DNA from: CBDANW01 sp965197825
GTDB lineage: Bacteria; Acidobacteriota; Vicinamibacteria; Marinacidobacterales; DATDRI01
Length of the DNA: 64,000 nucleotides
Assembly: GCA_965197825.1 (NCBI GenBank)
Contig: CBDANW010000003.1
Span: 2,480,001-2,544,000 of the forward strand
Direction of reading: 5' to 3'
Both the position numbers and the translations under genes were made by a program. Position 1 is the first letter of the stretch; each line of letters opens with the position of its first letter. The notes beneath the pieces were generated by a model that was given only the letters and a program-made list of their open reading frames with translations, did not search any database and was not told where the DNA came from. Shown here one piece after another: positions 8,283 to 17,514 of this stretch.

Positions 8283-9464
8283 ATGTCGGGGGGCCGTCTC
8301 TTCACGCCGCGCTTCTTCGTGATGTGCGGTTTCACCTTCATGGTGTTCCTGTCGGGGTTCATGCTGTTCCCCACCGCTCCGTTCCACGTTCTCGATTTCG
8401 GGGGGACCGAGTTTACAGCCGGTCTCTTTCTCGGGTTCTTCACTTATGCCTCGGCCTTTTCGGCACCGTTTACCGGCGCACTGGCCGATCGACTCGGCAA
8501 GCGCCGCGTACTGTTCGTTGCCAGCTCCAGCCTGATAGGCATCTGTGTTCTCTATGCCGCCAGTCCTACCTACACCGTACTACTCACGGTGGCCCCCGTT
8601 CACGGACTTTTCTGGTCGGGTCTAATGACGACCTCCGCCGCTTATCTGGTGGATCAGATTCCGGCGTCGCGTCGGGCGGAAGGGCTAGCCTACTGGGGTC
8701 TCGCCATCGTGGCCGCGATTGCGGTGGCGCCGCCGTTGGCTTTCTGGCTCTACCAGTGGGGTTGGCTTTGGATCTGCATCACTTCGGCGGGCGCCAATCT
8801 GCTGATGGCGGCGATCGCCTTCGCCGTCCTGGATCGGGAAGATTCGCCTCTTCAGCCTGACAAGCCTGACGAGCCTGACAGCACCTACATCGACCACCGC
8901 GACGGTGCCGGCCTCATCGAGTGGCGCGTGCTCGTCGTTTCTCTTACTCTCTTCTTGTTTACGTTCGGCTACGGCGGCATTACCAGTTTCATCGCTCTCT
9001 ACGCCGAGTCAAACGGCGAGCCGCGCGGCGTTTACTTCACGGTCCTAGCGCTGGTCATTCTCGTCACACGTCCTGTTCTGGGAAGGGTGGCCGATCGAAT
9101 CGGTCACAAGAAAATTCTCCTCCCCTGCCTCGTCCTCATGGCGATCGGGCTGGGGTTGCTGGTACCGGGAGGATCGCTTCCATGGCTTCTGACGTCCGCC
9201 GTCGTCTTCGGCCTGGGTATGGGCTCGGCCTTTCCCGTGTACAGCGCTTACGTGATGCAGCACGTCTCGACCGCCCGCCGGGGTGCGGCGTTTGGGGGGA
9301 TGCTCGCCGCCTTCGACACAGGCATCGGCACTGGCTCGATCGCTTTGGGCTACATCATCGAGATCGCCGACTACGCGACCGCCTTCGGCATCGCCGCGGC
9401 CCTGGCTACGCTTGCGCTTCCCTTCTTCCTCGTGACGGAGCGAAAGCTTCTCAGAAGAAGCTGA
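8283..9464 (+). CDS. MFS transporter
   Basis: A 393-aa membrane protein with about twelve hydrophobic helices and the MFS signature between helices 2 and 3 (GALADRLGKRRVLF), repeated between helices 8 and 9 (GRVADRIGHKKILLPC). A hydrophilic loop with DKPDEPDEPDS lies near the middle. The substrate cannot be told; the overall pattern resembles drug/solute efflux-type MFS proteins. The ATG at 8283 has no clear Shine-Dalgarno but has TATAGT 9 nt upstream, suggesting a leaderless transcript. The gene diverges from the TPR lipoprotein. Confidence 0.88.
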   Translation: MSGGRLFTPRFFVMCGFTFMVFLSGFMLFPTAPFHVLDFGGTEFTAGLFLGFFTYASAFSAPFTGALADRLGKRRVLFVASSSLIGICVLYAASPTYTVLLTVAPVHGLFWSGLMTTSAAYLVDQIPASRRAEGLAYWGLAIVAAIAVAPPLAFWLYQWGWLWICITSAGANLLMAAIAFAVLDREDSPLQPDKPDEPDSTYIDHRDGAGLIEWRVLVVSLTLFLFTFGYGGITSFIALYAESNGEPRGVYFTVLALVILVTRPVLGRVADRIGHKKILLPCLVLMAIGLGLLVPGGSLPWLLTSAVVFGLGMGSAFPVYSAYVMQHVSTARRGAAFGGMLAAFDTGIGTGSIALGYIIEIADYATAFGIAAALATLALPFFLVTERKLLRRS

Positions 9465-9568
9465 CGACGTCGCGCGCATTGACAGTAGCGACATTGACAC
9501 GACGACGGGCATGGGGTATCTCTGACGGGACGGAAATGCTTCCGCAAACCCAATAGAAAGCCGTATTC

Positions 9569-12277
9569 ATGAAACCGATCTCGAGACGCCGCTTTATCGG
9601 AACGACCAGTGCGGGCCTCGCGGCGGCGGGCACGCTGTCGTCGAAGGAGCTGCAAGCTAGACAAAATGAAGGGGGAGGAAGCACCGCTCCGACACCCACG
9701 ACCTCCATTCTTCTCAAAGTCAACGGGGAGGATCACCGACTCGAAGTCGAAGACTGGTGGACCCTGGCCGAGGTCTTTCGGGATCACCTCGGTCTCACCG
9801 GGACGAAAATCGGCTGCGATCGGGCCCAGTGCGGCGCCTGCACCGTTCTGCTGGACGGCGCACCCGTTTACTCGTGCACTTATCTCGCGGCGTGGGCCGA
9901 CGGTCGCGAGCTCGCCACGGTAGAGGGACTGGCACAGGGAAACGAGCTCAACCCCCTGCAGCAATCGTTCATCGATCACGACGGACCGCAGTGCGGGTTT
10001 TGCACGTCCGGCCAGCTCATGTCGGCGACGGCTCTTCTCGCACAGAACCCTAATCCGACCCGTGACGAAGTCCGCCAGGGATTGGCGGGCAACATCTGCC
10101 GCTGCTCCAACTACAACCGATACGTTGACTCGGTGTCGCGGAAACCCTTGGAGGCGGATAGAAACAGCGTCGTGGCCGAGCCCATGAGCTCGGTCGGGAA
10201 CTCCACGCCGAGACTGGATGCCATCTACCGCGTGACGGGAAGAGCCGACTACACCGGCGACGTCAAGATCCCCGGCATGCTCTACGCCAGGGTCCTGCGG
10301 AGCCCTCATCCCCATGCGAGGATCCTTCGCATCGATACCTCGCAAGCCCGCGCCATGCCCGGCGTGGAGGCGGTGTTGACGCACGAGAACTGCACCATCC
10401 AATGGACCTCTGGCGACTCCCGGAACGAGCGCCTGCTCTTCAACAATCCGGTGAAATATTACGGCGACGCGGTGGCCGCCGTCGCGACGCGCGATCGACA
10501 CCTGGCGGAAGAGGCGCTCAAAAAAATTCAGGTCGACTACGAGCCCCTGGACTTCGTGCTGGATGCGGAGCAAGCCCTGGAGCCGGACGCGCCGGTGATT
10601 CAGCCGGGGGGGAATCTCTCGCCGACCCGGGACGGGGCGCGCGAGCCGGAGGTCTATCAGCGCGGCAACCTGGAAGCAGGATTCGCCGCCTCGGATGTCG
10701 TGTTGGAAGACACGTACATCACGAAGCACGTCAACAACGCGCAGATGGAACCGCGCGTTGCCATCGCGCAGTGGGAAGACGAAAAGCTCACGGTCTGGAC
10801 GGGCACCCAGGGCATCGCCAACTGCCGCCGAGACATCGCGCGCGGCATGAATCTCCCCCAGGAAGACGTTCGGGTCATCTGTCACTACATGGGCGGAGGC
10901 TTTGGCAACAAGAACCAGTGCCAGGATTCGGATTTGATGGTCGCTGCCCTGGCGAAAGAAGCCGGACGGCCGGTGAAGGTCGAGTTCACGCGGCTAGAAG
11001 ATTTTCTTTGCGTCCACGGCCGGTGGCCCACGCGACAGCACTATAGAGTGGGCGCGCGGCGAGACGGCACGCTCCAGGCCGTCGAGCTACGCGGTTACAG
11101 CGGCATGGGACCGCACCGAAAGAGCAGCGGCGATATCGCCGGGACGGAGCTCTACACCTGCCCGAACATGCGTAAAGAGATCTATCCCGTCTACACGAAC
11201 ATGTCGGTGAGCGCCAACTTTCGCGCACCGGCCTATCCGCAGGGCGTCTTCGGCATCGAGTCGATCATGGACGACCTCGCGCACCGCCTAGAGATGGATC
11301 CAGTGGCGTTCCGGTTGAAGAACGCGGCGCGGATGTATCACGACGAGACGCCATTCGTGAGTTGGGCGATGCCCGAAGTCATCCGGACAGGCGCCCAGCG
11401 TTTCCAGTGGTCCGAGCGATGGCGTCCACCGGGCACCGACGCCGGTCCGGTGAAAAAGGGAGTGGGGGTGGCGATGGCTGCTTTCTCGGCGCGCGTGGGA
11501 AGGAGCAACGCTGTCCTGCGGCTCGACAGCGCGGGGCGGCTCTTTCTTCACGTGGGAGTGACCGACATCGGCACCGGAGCCAAGACGACGATGGCAATGA
11601 TCGCCGCCGAAGCGATGGGCGTCGACCTCGACCAGGTCGAAGTCGTGTGGGGCGACACCGATCGCGCTCCCTACTCGGTCGGAGAGTCGGGAAGCCGCAC
11701 CACGAACTACACCGGCTATGCAGTGATTCAGGCGGCGGAGAACCTCAAACGTCAAATCACCGAACAGGGGTTACCCGAAGGTGACGAGATTCGGATCGGC
11801 GAGGCGGCGCCCGAGCCGTCGCTCGATGGCAAGGCTCGCTATGCGTCCGCGGCTCACTTCGTCGAGTTGGAAGTGGACACGGAACTGGGCGGGGTCCGGA
11901 TCCTGAAGTACCTCGCCGTTCACGAAAGCGGCCGCATCATCAATCCCTTGACCGCGGTGAGTCAGGTGAAAGGCGGCGTCACCCAGGGTATCGGGATGGC
12001 GCTTCACGAAGAGCTCCTCTACGACCAGAACACCGGTATTCCCTTGAACCCCGGCTACTATGGTGCCCGGGTGATGACCCACCTCGACACGCCCGAGATC
12101 GAGGTGCAGTTCCTCGACTCCATCGACGAATACGGTCCGTACGGCGCCAAGAGCCTCGGAGAAGCAACCATCGTTCCCGTGGTGGCGGCGATTGGAAACG
12201 CAATCTTCAATGCCACCGGCGTACGCCTGAAGGAGCTTCCCATGACCCGCGATCGCATTCTGGAGGCGTTGTCATGA
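9569..12277 (+). CDS. Molybdenum hydroxylase: fused [2Fe-2S] and molybdopterin subunits, Tat-exported
   Basis: A 902-aa xanthine dehydrogenase/aldehyde oxidase-family chain. Residues 1-30 are a Tat signal (ISRRRFIGTTSAGLAAAGTL). Residues ~45-190 form the small iron-sulphur subunit, with the plant-type cluster GCDRAQCGACTVLLDG…YSC and the second cluster QCGFCTSGQLM…NICRCSNY. Residues ~200-902 form the molybdopterin subunit: a hammerhead domain (YRVTGRADYTGDVKIPGMLYARVLRSPHPHA), GGGFGNKNQCQDSD, and GAKSLGEATIVP, whose Glu fits the catalytic position. The two parts are usually separate genes (as in YagT and YagR); here they are one frame with no visible break. The last codon overlaps the FAD-subunit start by 4 bp (ATGA). 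The substrate is unknown, probably an aldehyde or N-heterocycle oxidised in the periplasm. Confidence 0.9.
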   Translation: MKPISRRRFIGTTSAGLAAAGTLSSKELQARQNEGGGSTAPTPTTSILLKVNGEDHRLEVEDWWTLAEVFRDHLGLTGTKIGCDRAQCGACTVLLDGAPVYSCTYLAAWADGRELATVEGLAQGNELNPLQQSFIDHDGPQCGFCTSGQLMSATALLAQNPNPTRDEVRQGLAGNICRCSNYNRYVDSVSRKPLEADRNSVVAEPMSSVGNSTPRLDAIYRVTGRADYTGDVKIPGMLYARVLRSPHPHARILRIDTSQARAMPGVEAVLTHENCTIQWTSGDSRNERLLFNNPVKYYGDAVAAVATRDRHLAEEALKKIQVDYEPLDFVLDAEQALEPDAPVIQPGGNLSPTRDGAREPEVYQRGNLEAGFAASDVVLEDTYITKHVNNAQMEPRVAIAQWEDEKLTVWTGTQGIANCRRDIARGMNLPQEDVRVICHYMGGGFGNKNQCQDSDLMVAALAKEAGRPVKVEFTRLEDFLCVHGRWPTRQHYRVGARRDGTLQAVELRGYSGMGPHRKSSGDIAGTELYTCPNMRKEIYPVYTNMSVSANFRAPAYPQGVFGIESIMDDLAHRLEMDPVAFRLKNAARMYHDETPFVSWAMPEVIRTGAQRFQWSERWRPPGTDAGPVKKGVGVAMAAFSARVGRSNAVLRLDSAGRLFLHVGVTDIGTGAKTTMAMIAAEAMGVDLDQVEVVWGDTDRAPYSVGESGSRTTNYTGYAVIQAAENLKRQITEQGLPEGDEIRIGEAAPEPSLDGKARYASAAHFVELEVDTELGGVRILKYLAVHESGRIINPLTAVSQVKGGVTQGIGMALHEELLYDQNTGIPLNPGYYGARVMTHLDTPEIEVQFLDSIDEYGPYGAKSLGEATIVPVVAAIGNAIFNATGVRLKELPMTRDRILEALS

Positions 12278-13257
12278 AGAACTTTGCGAACGTCGACGCC
12301 CGGAACGTCGAAGAAGCCGTACGGCTGCTGCAGGACGGTCGCCAGGAGAGCCGCAATGTCAGCTTGGCGGGCGGCGGGAGCGATCTACTCGGAATGATCA
12401 AAGACGATCTGGTCGCGCCCGATGTTCTGGTGAATCTCAAGCCTATCGAGGGACTGCGTGCCGTCACACCCAATGGGGACGGCGTCCGCGTTGGAGGACT
12501 GATAACTCTCAACACTCTCGCCGAGCATCCCCGCATTCTCACCGACTACACGACCCTGGCGGAAGCCGCGGGCTCTGTGGGAACGCCACAGATCCGAAAC
12601 GTGGGTACACTAGCCGGCAATATCTGCCAGCGACCTTGGTGCTGGTATCTTCGGGCGGGCTTTCCCTGTTTCAAAAACGGCGGCGACATGTGTTTCTCGT
12701 GGATCGGAGAGAATCAATTCAACGCCATCTTCGGGGGAGGGCCGAGCTACATCGTGCATCCCTCCGATACCGCACCGGCGCTCGTCGCGCTCGACGCGCG
12801 TTTTCGCATTGCAGGCCCCCCGGGCGAGCGATTGGTTCCGGCCTCCGAGTTCTTCATCCTGCCCGAAACCGAGGTCTCTCGCGAGAACGTCCTCGAACCA
12901 GACGAGCTCGTCACCGAGGTAGAGATACCTGCCGCGCCGCCTGGTACGAGGAGCCGCTATGCCAAGGTTCTGGACCGCGAGGCCTGGACCCACGCCGTGG
13001 TAAGCGCGGCCATGGTGCTTCACATGGAGAGTGGGATCTGCCGAGATGCCCGCGTCGTTCTCGGAGGCGTCGCTCCCATTCCCTGGCGGTTGCCGGAAGT
13101 CGAGGCCATGCTCAGCGGGCAACGGATCACCGAGGAGCTCGCGGCTCGGGCGGGTCGACAGGCGGTGTCTGGAGCCGAGCCGCTATCGAAGAACGCCTAC
13201 AAGATTCCTATGACTGAGAATCTCGTGCGCCGCACGCTTCTCGAGCTCGCCAGCTGA
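12274..13257 (+). CDS. Molybdenum hydroxylase FAD-binding subunit
   Basis: A 327-aa protein of the CoxM/YagS type that carries FAD and links the iron-sulphur clusters to the electron acceptor. The FAD-binding pattern is visible as LAGGGSDLLGMIK, then GTPQIRNVGTLAGNICQRPWCWYLR, followed by the cysteine-containing insert CFKNGGDMCFSW. The latter resembles the extra [4Fe-4S]-type loop of YagS-like subunits (inferred). The C-terminal CO-dehydrogenase-flavoprotein-like domain follows (RDARVVLGGVAPIPWRLPEVEAML). Start ATG 12274 overlaps the preceding stop by 4 bp, so the two subunits are translationally coupled. Confidence 0.9.
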   Translation: MKNFANVDARNVEEAVRLLQDGRQESRNVSLAGGGSDLLGMIKDDLVAPDVLVNLKPIEGLRAVTPNGDGVRVGGLITLNTLAEHPRILTDYTTLAEAAGSVGTPQIRNVGTLAGNICQRPWCWYLRAGFPCFKNGGDMCFSWIGENQFNAIFGGGPSYIVHPSDTAPALVALDARFRIAGPPGERLVPASEFFILPETEVSRENVLEPDELVTEVEIPAAPPGTRSRYAKVLDREAWTHAVVSAAMVLHMESGICRDARVVLGGVAPIPWRLPEVEAMLSGQRITEELAARAGRQAVSGAEPLSKNAYKIPMTENLVRRTLLELAS

Positions 13258-13262
13258 CACTC

Positions 13263-13529
13263 ATGAATCGCCGGGATTTTTTTCGCGTGAGCGTGGGCCA
13301 GAAGCACGTGCTCGATGTCGACTGCGAGCGTCTTTACATGAAGTACGTCGATTCAGAGGCCGAAGGCACTGGCGAGGAGCTTCTTACTCGTTTCAGCGAC
13401 GAGCTTCTTCGCGCCTCCGAGGTCCGGCTCCACCAACACTCGTGGGTCGCGTACTCCGAGCTCCAAGGTGCCGTATCTCCGTTGCTCGAACGATTCCGCT
13501 CTCGCGGAGGCGTGGTCGAGTATCGCTGA
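13263..13529 (+). CDS. Small conserved-context protein of unknown function
   Basis: An 88-aa reading frame starting 5 nt after the FAD-subunit stop, in the same direction, so probably part of the molybdenum hydroxylase operon. The sequence begins MNRRDFFRVSVGQKHVLDVDCERLYMKY and ends in a basic, charged segment. There is no signal peptide or membrane helix. I do not recognise the family. Position suggests a small accessory factor or merely cotranscription. The coding character is believable because a clean stop and operon spacing are present, but it could be spurious. Confidence 0.55.
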   Translation: MNRRDFFRVSVGQKHVLDVDCERLYMKYVDSEAEGTGEELLTRFSDELLRASEVRLHQHSWVAYSELQGAVSPLLERFRSRGGVVEYR

Positions 13530-13630
13530 ACGACCGGCGTCTGGCGGGCTGGATAGCAAGATCTCGTGTATCGACGCCTGAACGGGAGTCTGGCCCCGGC
13601 TCGCTGGAACGCCGGCTCCCGGTTTTCTTG

Positions 13631-13951
13631 CTACCCTCCCGGCGGCGTGTAGGCCACGGACTTCTTGACGGCTTCGTCCACTTGCTGCGGAGTCATGAGC
13701 ACTGTCGTGGTCAAACGAACGGCGCCCGAGGCGTTGGTGACCATCGATACCGCGCTGACTGTTTCAACGTCCGGCGCATCGACGATCACATAGACGTCCG
13801 CTTCTCCCAGCGCGAAGTAGAAAGACTCCACCTTGGCGCCGAGAGGCCTCAGAGCTTCTTCGACCGCCCGGACGCGCTTCGAACCACCGTCCTTCAGCAA
13901 ACCCTTTACACCTTCCTGGGTGTAAGACGCACGAATGAGATACTTAGACAT
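13631..13951 (-). CDS. GYD domain protein
   Basis: A 106-aa protein from ATG 13951, chosen because AGGAGGGG lies at ideal distance upstream; the open frame extends to 14092 without support. The sequence MSKYLIRASYTQEGVKGLLKDGGSKR…AVEEALRPLGAKVESFYFALGEADVYVIVDAPD is the classic GYD-domain pattern, a small ferredoxin-like fold of unknown function. It ends KSVAYTPPGG. It is convergent with the molybdenum hydroxylase operon. No partner is evident. Confidence 0.88.
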   Translation of the reverse strand: MSKYLIRASYTQEGVKGLLKDGGSKRVRAVEEALRPLGAKVESFYFALGEADVYVIVDAPDVETVSAVSMVTNASGAVRLTTTVLMTPQQVDEAVKKSVAYTPPGG

Positions 13952-14081
13952 GTCCCCTCCTTTCGGGGGATTCCCCCTTCCCAAAAGACTGACAGCCAAC
14001 GGAGCATAGCACGGCGGAGCCGGCCCGAGAACGTGTTTTACCGCACGACCGTGATAGGCTACCGGGCCAGGGAGGGCGTTC

Positions 14082-14912
14082 ATGAAAGGCACGTTGCCAT
14101 CTTCTTGTTTCTTCGGCGCCGTTTTGATGCTGGCAAGCTGTGAAGGTAGTCATACGGAATCGGCCGTCGGTAGCGAGCCGGCCCTCGACGTCTTCAACGA
14201 ATGTACCGGCGGAGGAGCCAATCCCGAGTACGAATCGGAGCTCACACCGACGATCCTGAGTGAAGACGGTGAAGAGATCACCGCCTTTCTCTTCGGCGAC
14301 AACTACTTCGAGTTTTACGTGAATGGCCAGTTCATGGGTCGCGATGCCGTGGCCTTCACGCCGTTCAACTCCCACGTCGCCCGCTATCGAGTCGACTACC
14401 CGGTCACGTACGCCGTGTCGCTCGTTGATTGGGAAGGATACCTCGGTGTCGGTTTGGAAGATCAGCAAGAGCGCATCCATATCGGTGACGCCGGGTTCAT
14501 CGCTACTTTCAGCGACGGGACGGTCACCAACGAAGATTGGAAGTGCAAGGCCTTCTACGTGGCGCCGCTCGACGATCCCGGTTGCATCGTCATCGATGAG
14601 CACGGCAACCTCGACTCTTCGGGCTGTCCCAGCACCGACGATACAGTCTCCTGCATCAGCAATGACCCCACCAACATGTGTCGGGCGGCTCACTTGCCCT
14701 TACCGAACGACTGGATGAGCTCGGAGTATGACGATACGGCATGGCTGCTCGCGACCATCTACACCGCCGACGAGGTGACCAACGCCGACGGGTTCCGCAA
14801 CTACGAAGACACGCTCTTCGCGGGAGCCCAATTCATCTGGACGAGTAACCTCGGCCTCGATAATCACGTGGTCTGCCGCCTTACAGTCCAGTCGGACCAA
14901 ACGGGCCAGTAG
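14082..14912 (+). CDS. Putative lipoprotein, unknown function
   Basis: A 276-aa protein with signal MKGTLPSSCFFGAVLMLASC, which ends in a lipobox-like LASC. AGGGAGG upstream supports ATG 14082. The mature part is acidic and Cys-rich (CTGGG, WKCKAF, DPGCIVI, SSGCPS, SCISNDPTNMCRA, HVVCRL), suggesting disulphides in the periplasm. A segment with DNYFEFYVNGQFMGRD followed by VARYRVDYPVTYAVSLVDWEG recalls beta-sandwich carbohydrate-binding folds, but this is only a resemblance. No family name can be given. Confidence 0.7.
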   Translation: MKGTLPSSCFFGAVLMLASCEGSHTESAVGSEPALDVFNECTGGGANPEYESELTPTILSEDGEEITAFLFGDNYFEFYVNGQFMGRDAVAFTPFNSHVARYRVDYPVTYAVSLVDWEGYLGVGLEDQQERIHIGDAGFIATFSDGTVTNEDWKCKAFYVAPLDDPGCIVIDEHGNLDSSGCPSTDDTVSCISNDPTNMCRAAHLPLPNDWMSSEYDDTAWLLATIYTADEVTNADGFRNYEDTLFAGAQFIWTSNLGLDNHVVCRLTVQSDQTGQ

Positions 14913-14918
14913 ATCGAG

Positions 14919-16714
14919 TCAGCGGAGCGCTTCGATGAGATCGATAGCCGGAAGCGTTCGAGTCTCTCCCACCGCCGGAGTCACGAACGGCTCGTAGCCT
15001 CTCCCCACCCAGGTCATCCACCTTAGCGACGAGTCCTCGGGAGGAACCGCGAATCGGAACCGCACCTCGGCCGCCCGGCCATCTGGGGTCACGGCAGTCA
15101 CCTCGGCGCGGAAATCGGTCAGCTCGAAGGTATCCCCGACCCGGAAAGTATGACGCCGCCCGCGCAGCATCCGGTCGAAGGGGCGCGTCAGGAGACCGTC
15201 GGCCCAACGGATGGTCAGAGAATCGATGCTCTCCCGTCGCACCTCGATCGGCGAGACGCTGATGGAAAGGTATCGAACGAAACCGGGGAGCAGTTCCCCT
15301 AACGACACGCGACGAAGCATGACGTAGAAGCTCACTGCGACGTCGGGCGCGTTCACGAAGATCCAATGCTCGTCGCCGAGGGGCTGACTCACCGGCAGCG
15401 TGTGATTGACCCGCTCCCCGAGGGCGTCCCATCGAGACGGCTCCAGGACTCGAAAGGGCAAAACGAGCGGCGCGATGAGAACGTGAACCAGGATCCACAC
15501 GCCGCCGAGGAAGAACGCCGGGAGACGCCAAACCATCCGGCGCTCTCGTGCCTCGAAGAAGTAGACGAGGAACTGTGCGACCAGGCCAAGGGCACCGATC
15601 CCGACGTAGATCAGCAATCGATCGAAAGGGTACGTCGCGGAGATCGGAATCGCCGCGAGGAGCGCGGCGAAGGCCGAAGAAACGAGCTTCCGGGCTCCGT
15701 CTGAGCAAAGGCATGGCAAGCACGATGACCATCGCAAGGAACAGCGCTCCGGATAGGGCCAGTAAGAGCCGTCCGCAGTCCGACAGAAGCACCCACAGCC
15801 CCCGCAGGTGGGAGCCCCAGCTGCCCCAGCATCAGCACGGGAAGTCTCTCGACGATCGTGATGAGGAAGACCGCCGGTTCGCGGCCGGGATCGATGTAGA
15901 GGTCGGTACCCAGTGCCCCGTAGCCAAGCGCCGAGTAGAGCAGTCGCCATACCACGACGAGGACACCGTACGGTGCGAGATTCGCGAACCGGTTTCGCCA
16001 GTCGTCCCGCGCCAGGCAAACGGCGTGAGCTATTAGATACGCACCGACGGCGATAGCCGACTCCCCTCCTGTCAGCGCCACCGCGAAGCAGAGCGGGCCC
16101 AGCCACGCTCCCGGTCGCCAATGCTGTCGGCGCCATCGGTCGTAAGCGAGGATCGTGAGCACGCCGAACGTGGCGGCGACGAGAGCGTTGCGATTGGCAA
16201 TCCATCCCACAGTCACTCCGTGCGCGTCGTCTACCGCATATAGAAGCAGGGCCAAGCCGGCGGTGGGACCGGGTCCAAGCACGCTTCGATACAAGAGCCC
16301 GACCAAATAGGCGAGGCCTCCGTACCAGACGACGTTCTGCAGATGCATGAGCCAGGCGTGATCGGGCCAAAGACGGTAATCGAGCGCGTGGGTGAGTGAG
16401 CTCAGAGGCCGGAGGAAGGCGATTTGAAAGTCCTCGGGAACCATCCAAGCGCCCCCGATCCGATCAAGGATGTCGTGCTTTTCGGAAGGGTCGCCCCGCA
16501 TGAAGCTGAAAAGATCCCAGGGAGCGCGCGGAGTCCCGGCAACCGAAGGGTGACCAACGGCCGCCACATGCTGGATGTGATCGTCGATCGCCAACCCACC
16601 GACAAGCGATGGAAGCGTGAGGGCGATGGCCAGGAGCACCGCCAGCCAGATGATTCGCGGGCTCTCGAGCCCGCGCCTCAGCGCGCGAGCGAGGGTCGAC
16701 TCTCCGTTTGCCAT
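14919..16714 (-). pseudogene. Polytopic membrane protein with two compensating frameshifts
   Basis: Three overlapping frames read as one protein of about 595 aa. Frame 1 runs from ATG 16714 (MANGESTLARALRRGLESPR, then many helices and NRNALVAATFGVL) to about 15800. Frame 2 covers about 15800-15710 (WGSHLRGLWVLLSDCGRLLL…LLRRSPEAR). Frame 3 continues KLVSSAFAALLAAIPISATYPFDRL to the stop at 14919. The hydrophobic N-terminal two thirds resemble membrane glycosyltransferase or O-antigen-type proteins, with a C-terminal soluble part; the family is not certain. Two indels within ~100 bp suggest sequencing error or recent inactivation. TAAGAT sits 6 nt before the ATG, which has no Shine-Dalgarno. 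Confidence 0.7.
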
Positions 16715-16933
16715 GAGCGGATCTTATCCTTCCGGATAGCAGAGTTGGCCAGACGGATAGCCTTTCTTCGCAACCATCCTCCCAACCTCACCGCACGTAG
16801 CGACGCAAGTAACCGTAAAATAGCCGTGAAAAGCGGGTTGTGTGAAACCATGTCCCGCTCCTCGAGATCGGCACGCCCGTTGCAGTTCACGGGAATCAAG
16901 GGCGGCGTCAAAGAGCTGCCCAGGGAGGTTCCG

Positions 16934-17461
16934 ATGACGAGGTACCGGTCGACAATGGTGGTTAGCTTGGTCTTGCTGGCAGCACTCTCGATGAGCTCCG
17001 AAGCTACCGCGCAGGAATCGAACGTCTCGAGGTCGTTCGAAGAAGATCTCCGTTTTCAGCCCTATCTCAATGGCTCCTTCGGCGCTTTTCCCTCCGGTGC
17101 CGGTGGTTCCGCGACCTACGGCTCGGGTTCGGGATGGACTTTCTTGTCTACGACGGTTTGGGTTTGGGCGGCGATGTCGCGATCTTCGGCAACGGCGCGT
17201 TCGGATTCGGTGTGGCGTCGCTCAACACTTCCTACCACTTCGTTCGCGCGTCGAGTCGTGTCGTGTCGTCCCTTTCGTCAAAGTAGGTATCGGAAGCGGT
17301 GGGGAGCTCGGCTATGGCGGCGTCACCTTCGGCAGCTTCGGCGGCGGCGTGAATTTGTGGACCCTCAAGGGGGGGCGGCCATCAGAATTGAGGTCGTGGA
17401 TCACTTTCCCGTCGAGGGCGGGGATCACCACATCAACGTGCAGCTTGGCTTGACGTTCTGA
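16934..17461 (+). pseudogene. Outer-membrane-like exported protein, frameshifted
   Basis: ATG 16934 with GGGAGG upstream and a signal peptide (MTRYRSTMVVSLVLLAALSM, then SSEATAQ). The sensible reading moves between frames: FQPYLNGSFGAFPSGAGGSATYGSGS, then (near 17130) GMDFLVYDGLGLGGDVAIFGNGAFGFGVASLNTSYHFV, then (near 17275) VKVGIGSGGELGYGGVTFGSFGGGVNLW, then (near 17370) GGAAIRIEVVDHFPVEGGDHHINVQLGLTF. The Gly/aromatic alternation and the C-terminal phenylalanine fit a small beta-barrel outer-membrane protein of about 175 aa. Three indels are needed, so it is a pseudogene or a stretch of poor consensus. Confidence 0.65.
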
Positions 17462-17514
17462 GTCACGCCACTCGAAGGATGAAGACCGCAGTGGGCCGCC
17501 GGAGGGAATCCGCT

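Noticed and set aside
9371..10885. 504-aa open frame opposite the molybdenum hydroxylase gene
   Set aside because: It lies antisense to a well-supported gene in high-G+C DNA and shows no family features; a shadow frame.
14919..16714. Programmed frameshifts in the membrane protein gene
   Set aside because: Two shifts within ~100 bp without slippery heptamers are better explained by indels.
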